From NCBI GenBank assembly GCA_020350725.1, contig CP070719.1:1274124-1302101 (forward strand): DNA of 27,978 bases, read 5' to 3'. This document shows, one piece after another, positions 23,998 to 27,978 of the stretch (its first letter is position 1; each line of letters opens with the position of its first letter). Origin of the DNA: a bacterium (lineage in GTDB: Bacteria; BMS3Abin14). The position numbers and the translations under genes were made by a program. The notes under the pieces were generated by a model, which was not told the origin of the DNA, did not search any database, and saw only the letters and a list, made by a program, of their open reading frames with translations.

Positions 23998-24081
23998 AAC
24001 TCCAGGTTCCAGACTTCAGGTTCCAGGTAGCAAATTCCAGGTTCCAGGTCCTAATTCCTGAGATCTAATCTCTAATGTCCC
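23998..24081. repeat. Heptamer array between trmFO and xerC
   Basis: Twelve units are exactly in 7-nt phase: AACTCCA, GGTTCCA, GACTTCA, GGTTCCA, GGTAGCA, AATTCCA, GGTTCCA, GGTCCTA, ATTCCTG, AGATCTA, ATCTCTA, ATGTCCC. The array shifts from TTCCA-type words to the TCTAAT-type words seen at 2892-2928 and 10502-10593. It would lie in the leader of the xerC transcript if the nearby promoter is real. Confidence 0.85.
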
Positions 24082-24097
24082 CTTAAACCAATTAGAA

Positions 24098-24126
24098 AGT
24101 ATATTTCTTTTGATTTTCAAAGTCCA
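24098..24126 (-). promoter_or_regulatory. Candidate sigma-70 promoter for the xerC-hslVU-arg operon
   Basis: On the minus strand TGGACT (24126-24121) and TATACT (24103-24098) are separated by 17 nt, matching the -35 and -10 consensus at 4/6 and 5/6. It sits in an A/T-rich patch at the very end of trmFO, unlike the GC-rich surroundings. It is the only well-spaced candidate upstream of xerC. Confidence 0.45.
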
Positions 24127-25436
24127 GACGGCAGGCTTGCGATGTATTCGCGCATGTCGGCGAGCGCCCTCTCGGACAGGAGCGTGCGCCGGTCTGACCT
24201 GCGGCCTCCCTGCCCGTCCATGGTCTGGAGGAGACCGAACTGGGCGTTGACGGGCTGGAACGGTTTGCTCGCCTGATGTGTCAGATGATGAAGAAGGGCG
24301 CCCACCATGGTTGTGGGCGGCGGAGGTTCCACGGGTATGTCCCTGTAGGCAGCGGAGGCGTAGATGCCCGCCAGGGCCCCGCTGGCTATGGATTCGACGT
24401 AACCTTCCACTCCCGTGATCTGACCGGCGAAGATCAGACGGGGAGCTTTCCGGGCCCTCTGAAACCTGTCCAGGAGCCTCGGTGCGTCGATAAAGGTGTT
24501 GCGGTGAACGCTTCCTAACCGCTCGAACCGGGCCCGCTCCAGGCCCGGGATCATCCTGAACACCCTCTCCTGCTCGGCATATTTGAGTTTCGTCTGGAAT
24601 CCCACCATGCTGTAGAGGGTTCCGGATTCGTTTTCGGGCCTCAACTGAACCACAGCGAAGGGACGTCGGGATGTCCTCGGATCGGTCAGTCCCACCGGAC
24701 GCATGGGACCGAACGCGAGGGTGCGATCACCCCTCGCAGCAAGAACTTCCACCGGCAGGCAGGCTTCGAAAACCCTTTCCTCCTCGAAGGGACGCGGCAT
24801 GACCTGTTCGGCCTTTCTGAGGGCCTCGAGGAACACGAAATACTCCTCCCTCTCGAGGGGACAGTTGACGTAGGCTCCGGACCCGGCATCTCCGTAGCGG
24901 TCCTGGAGGAAGACCTTCTCCCAATCGATGCTCTCCGCCTCCACCGTGGGAGCAATGGCGTCGTAGAAGGCAAGACTTCCCCTGCCCATGAGGTTCTCGA
25001 TGGATCCTGCCAGGCTGTCGGAAGTCAGGGGACCCGTGGCGACCACCGTCGGTCCCCCATCGGGCAGGGTCAGGATCTCCTTTCGAACGAGAGATATCAG
25101 GGGTTGGTCTTCGATGGCAGCGGTGACAGACTGGGAGAACCGATTTCGGTCGACACAGAGGGATGACCCCCCCGGGATGGCCGTCCGGGAGGCTATGTCA
25201 AGGAGGAGGGAGCCCATCAACCTGAGCTCGGCTTTCAGGAGACCTCCGGCACGGTCGATACGATCTGACTTCAGGGAATTGCTGCACACCAGTTCCGCAA
25301 GATCGCCGGACCTGTGGGCGGGCGACCGCCGGTGGGGCTTCATCTCGGATATCAGAACAGGTATGCCGCGCTTGGCGATCTGCCAGGCCGCCTCACATCC
25401 GGCCAGGCCGCCGCCTATGACCTCAATCGGTCTCAT
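24117..25436 (-). CDS. trmFO: tRNA (uracil-54-C5) methyltransferase TrmFO, folate/FAD dependent
   Basis: TrmFO methylates U54 of tRNA using methylene-tetrahydrofolate and FADH2. The 439-residue protein opens with the FAD-binding loop VIGGGLAGCEAAW. It has VCSNSLKSD with the conserved Cys51. FEACLPVEV carries Cys226, the same number as the catalytic Cys of the Bacillus enzyme. FAGQITGVEGYVESIASG lies near the C-terminus. The ATG at 25436 was chosen because the residues before it are not family-like. The start overlaps the topA stop region by 14 nt. topA-trmFO-xerC is the same order as topA-gid-codV in Bacillus. Confidence 0.96.
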   Translation of the reverse strand: MRPIEVIGGGLAGCEAAWQIAKRGIPVLISEMKPHRRSPAHRSGDLAELVCSNSLKSDRIDRAGGLLKAELRLMGSLLLDIASRTAIPGGSSLCVDRNRFSQSVTAAIEDQPLISLVRKEILTLPDGGPTVVATGPLTSDSLAGSIENLMGRGSLAFYDAIAPTVEAESIDWEKVFLQDRYGDAGSGAYVNCPLEREEYFVFLEALRKAEQVMPRPFEEERVFEACLPVEVLAARGDRTLAFGPMRPVGLTDPRTSRRPFAVVQLRPENESGTLYSMVGFQTKLKYAEQERVFRMIPGLERARFERLGSVHRNTFIDAPRLLDRFQRARKAPRLIFAGQITGVEGYVESIASGALAGIYASAAYRDIPVEPPPPTTMVGALLHHLTHQASKPFQPVNAQFGLLQTMDGQGGRRSDRRTLLSERALADMREYIASLPSGL

Positions 25437-27678
25437 GGCGGCGCTGACGGTAGCCGCACCCCTTGCGAGGACAGACGAGATACTCATCTCCTCTTGTGGA
25501 CTTTATGGTCATGATGGGACTGTCGCACTGCGCACAGGGCTGATCGACCGGTTCGTCCCAGACGGCATACCGGCAATTGGGGTAATTGGAGCAACCGTAA
25601 AAGGTTCTTCCTTTTTTACTTCGCTTGATAACCAGTTCCCCGTCACAGCCTTCCTCGGGGCAGTGGACACCCGTTGACAGGGGTCGCGTTCCCCTGCACT
25701 CGGGGTACAGGGAACAGCCCAGAAAGGGGCCGGCCCTGCTCTGCCTGACCACCATCGGATTGCCGCACACCGGGCACTTTTCTTCCCGCTCCTCCTCCTC
25801 GACCAGCTTGATGCCGCCATCCGGGGTCCTGGTGAAGTTGGAGGTGAATCGGCACTCGGGATATCCTGAACAGCCGACAAATTCCCCGTTTTTGCCGGTG
25901 CGTATGAGAAGCTTGTTCCTGCCGCACTCAGGACAATCCATGTCCGTCTGGCCCCAGACATGTCGCTCGCCGACCTCACCCTCCTTTTCCAGTTCACTGA
26001 CAAAGGGGTCGTAGAATGTGGTGAGCATCTCCCGGTAGGAGCGTTTGCCTTCCTCGATATCGTCCAGCTCGTCCTCCATTTTGGCCGTGAATTGGACGTC
26101 TACGAGGCGGGGGAAACGCTCGATCAGGAAATCGCTCACGCCCATGCCGAGGGCCGTCGGGATGAAACGCCTCTGTTCCTTGGTGACGTAATTGCGTTTC
26201 TGGATCGTGTCGAGGATGGCGGCGTAGGTGCTGGGGCGGCCGATTCCCTTCTCCTCGAGCTCTTTCACCAGGGTGGCCTCGGTGTACCGCGGCGGCGGCT
26301 GCGTCGTCTTCTTTTCGATCTCGACATCCTTCAGGTCGAGTTCCTGTCCCTTTGCCAGAGAGGGCAGGACGGGCTCGCTGTTGTTATCCTCGTCCCGGCC
26401 TTCTTCGTAAAGGGCGGTGAAGCCCTTAAAGAGGACCACCTGACCGGTCGCCTCGAGGAGATAGGGGCCTGCGGTGATCTTAACCCTGGTCCTCTCCAGC
26501 TGGGCGTCGGCCATCTGCGACGCGAGGAACCGCCTGTAAATGAGCTCGTAAAGCCGCTTCTGGTCCTTGTCGAGGAATGGATCAACGGCTGACGGTTTGA
26601 GCTCCGGCCGTGCGGGACGGATAGCCTCGTGTGCGTCCTGGGTCCCTTTGCGGTTCCGGTAGTATCTCGCCTTTTCGGGGAGATAATCCGGCCCGAATCT
26701 CCCACGGATCTCCCCGCGCGCCCTGTCGACAGCTTCCGCCGACACGCGAACCGAATCGGTCCTCATGTAGGTGATCAAACCCGTGGTCCCCATGTCGCCC
26801 AGCGAGACACCTTCGTAGAGCTGCTGGGCGATCATCATCGTTCTCTTGGCTGTGAAACGCAGTTTCCTGGCCGCTTCCTGCTGGAGAGTGCTGGTGATGA
26901 AGGGAGGGGAGGGCGATCGGCGGGCCTTCTTGACCTGGATGTCGGAGACGACGTGCCGTTCCCCCCTCAGCCTGTCGCAGATCCGGACGGCCTCGGCTTC
27001 CACGCTGAGCCGGTGACCTTTTCCGTCGACCTTTTTCCCCTCCGCCTCAACCAGTCGCGCCTTCAGGGGGGGTGGAGAGTCACCCTCAAGATGGGAGAAA
27101 ATGAGCCAGTAGTCTTCCGGCTGGAAGGCCTGTATCGCCTTCTCCCTCTCGCTTACCAGGCGAAGGGCCACCGACTGGACGCGTCCCGCCGACAGGCCTC
27201 TCTTGATCCTCTCCCACAGTACGGGACTGAGCTTGTAGCCCACCAGCCTGTCGATGGCCCGCCGGGCCTGCTGGGCTTCGAATTTGAGGTGGTCCGGCTT
27301 TCCCGGATTCTCGAGGGCTCGGAGGACGCCGTTTCGGGTGATCTCGTGGAACAGAACCCTGAAGATCCTGTCCTCGGGTATCTTCAGATGGCTGGCAAGG
27401 AGATAGGCGATGGCTTCCCCTTCCCTGTCCGGATCGGTGGCCATGAGGATGCGGTCCGAGTCTTTGGCCGCCTTCGAGATCTCCGACAGGATTTTTCTCT
27501 TGCTCGGTATGACACGATTCTTGAGGACGAAGCCGTTCTCGGGATCGACGGCCAACTCCTTCTGGGGGAGATCGATGACATGACCGTTGGAGGAGAGAAC
27601 CTGGTAGTCCCCGCCCAGGATCCGCCCGATGGTCCTGGCCTTGGTGGGTGATTCGACGATAATCAGGGGTTTGGTCAT
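25423..27678 (-). CDS. topA: DNA topoisomerase I
   Basis: TopA relaxes negatively supercoiled DNA by cutting one strand through a tyrosine. The 751-residue protein has a Toprim domain with Glu9 and the DPDREGE motif (82-88), and RAIDRLVGY. GLSAGRVQS lies near 161-169. The active-site Tyr304 is in GLITYMRTDS. Four C-terminal tetracysteine zinc motifs begin at about residues 582, 635, 673 and 715. The ATG has AAGGA 8 nt upstream. The 300-nt upstream gap is filled with repeats. In related genomes dprA often precedes topA, but the window ends first. Confidence 0.97.
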   Translation of the reverse strand: MTKPLIIVESPTKARTIGRILGGDYQVLSSNGHVIDLPQKELAVDPENGFVLKNRVIPSKRKILSEISKAAKDSDRILMATDPDREGEAIAYLLASHLKIPEDRIFRVLFHEITRNGVLRALENPGKPDHLKFEAQQARRAIDRLVGYKLSPVLWERIKRGLSAGRVQSVALRLVSEREKAIQAFQPEDYWLIFSHLEGDSPPPLKARLVEAEGKKVDGKGHRLSVEAEAVRICDRLRGERHVVSDIQVKKARRSPSPPFITSTLQQEAARKLRFTAKRTMMIAQQLYEGVSLGDMGTTGLITYMRTDSVRVSAEAVDRARGEIRGRFGPDYLPEKARYYRNRKGTQDAHEAIRPARPELKPSAVDPFLDKDQKRLYELIYRRFLASQMADAQLERTRVKITAGPYLLEATGQVVLFKGFTALYEEGRDEDNNSEPVLPSLAKGQELDLKDVEIEKKTTQPPPRYTEATLVKELEEKGIGRPSTYAAILDTIQKRNYVTKEQRRFIPTALGMGVSDFLIERFPRLVDVQFTAKMEDELDDIEEGKRSYREMLTTFYDPFVSELEKEGEVGERHVWGQTDMDCPECGRNKLLIRTGKNGEFVGCSGYPECRFTSNFTRTPDGGIKLVEEEEREEKCPVCGNPMVVRQSRAGPFLGCSLYPECRGTRPLSTGVHCPEEGCDGELVIKRSKKGRTFYGCSNYPNCRYAVWDEPVDQPCAQCDSPIMTIKSTRGDEYLVCPRKGCGYRQRRHETD

Positions 27679-27708
27679 TCTCGTGTTCCTTAAATCAAGG
27701 GAAAAGAC

Positions 27709-27861
27709 AGTTCCCGGTTCACGGTTCGCAGTTGAGACCGCCGTGATTCGTGATTAGTGATTCGTGATCAGTTGACGAATCCAAAATCCAAAGTACTAAG
27801 TGATATGTGATAACTAACAGCTCAGTAGACTTATCTCTTATCACTCATCTCTTAGAACTAT
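27709..27861. repeat. Long heptamer array upstream of topA
   Basis: After four units of GTTCCCG/GTTCACG type and one 6-nt step, the array reads GTGATTC, GTGATTA, GTGATTC, GTGATCA, GTTGACG, AATCCAA, AATCCAA, AGTACTA, AGTGATA, TGTGATA, ACTAACA, GCTCAGT, AGACTTA, TCTCTTA, TCACTCA, TCTCTTA, GAACTAT, all in 7-nt phase. It lies 31 nt upstream of the topA start. The part 27705-27770 matches the reverse complement of about 2808-2875. Apart from this and block A, the 300-nt gap at the right edge holds no gene. Confidence 0.85.
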
Positions 27862-27864
27862 ATA

Positions 27865-27955
27865 CCCCTCTCCCCATCGCCCCCTCGGGTAGGTCCCCGC
27901 GTCTCCTCTGGACGCTGGCCTCCGGGCTCTGGACTCATTTCTTCCCCTCGCGCCC
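27865..27955. repeat. Dispersed intergenic repeat, block A copy 2 (inverted)
   Basis: The reverse complement of this block matches 2532-2627, with a few substitutions, a 1-2 nt insertion near the start and a short gap in the G-rich run. It keeps the shared exact run GGACCTACCCGAGGGGGCG on its complementary strand. As at copy 1, a heptamer region with GTGATTC and AATCCAA words lies beside it in the same relative order. Confidence 0.85.
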
Positions 27956-27978
27956 AAGCTTAACTGCCTCCAAACATA

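Noticed and set aside
1894-27861. The repeat arrays as CRISPR or as ordinary microsatellites
   Set aside because: There are no conserved 23-40 nt repeats with unique spacers and no cas genes, so not CRISPR. Units vary too much while keeping phase to be simple microsatellites.

Overview
The window is a dense, GC-rich bacterial chromosome segment carrying 26 recognisable genes, all on the minus strand, so transcription runs from right to left. No phage, transposase, CRISPR array, tRNA or rRNA gene was seen. Three features point to an uncultured deltaproteobacterium in the broad sense (Desulfuromonadota/Desulfobacterota): the LL-diaminopimelate aminotransferase (DapL) route to lysine, the order argB-argD-argF-argG-argH-lptM-lysA-dapA-dapB-dapL (which I recall as Geobacter-like), and topA-trmFO-xerC-hslV-hslU. 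The phylum is an inference, not a search result.

Layout in transcription order. (1) 27.7-24.1 kb: topA and trmFO, overlapping. (2) 24.0-15.3 kb: a candidate promoter, then xerC-hslV-hslU, a GAF-domain protein with a degenerate receiver, and argB-argD-argF-argG, mostly joined by 1-4 nt start/stop overlaps. (3) 15.2-12.1 kb: a Nudix hydrolase, an unusual nitrilase-superfamily protein, and argH. (4) 12.1-6.6 kb: a small LptM-like lipoprotein, lysA, dapF, dapA, dapB and dapL, which cover lysine and meso-diaminopimelate synthesis from aspartate semialdehyde. (5) 6.5-3.0 kb: folK, a deoxynucleoside kinase, a candidate terminator, then panB-panC-panD for pantothenate. (6) 2.5-0.4 kb: archease and the RNA ligase RtcB, followed by a strong bidirectional terminator.

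The genes are mostly ordinary anabolic and housekeeping genes. The striking part is the DNA between them. Five of the larger gaps hold long degenerate arrays with a nearly strict 7-nt period. The heptamer vocabulary drifts along each array (GTTCACG-, GTGATTC-, AATCCAA-, CTCTAAT-, TTCCAGG- and GAACTAA-like words) while the 7-nt phase is kept, in one case for about 20 units. The same words recur in several gaps. Two gaps about 25 kb apart (around 2.53-2.88 kb and 27.70-27.96 kb) carry inverted copies of one composite element. A CATTGCGA...GAAGCAATC palindromic element sits in one of them. Downstream of rtcB, the last bases of that gene and their flank are repeated at a 260-bp spacing.

Other points of interest are the receiver domain that lacks its phospho-acceptor aspartate and is translationally coupled to argB, and the nitrilase-like protein between argG and argH that keeps the Glu-Lys-Cys triad.
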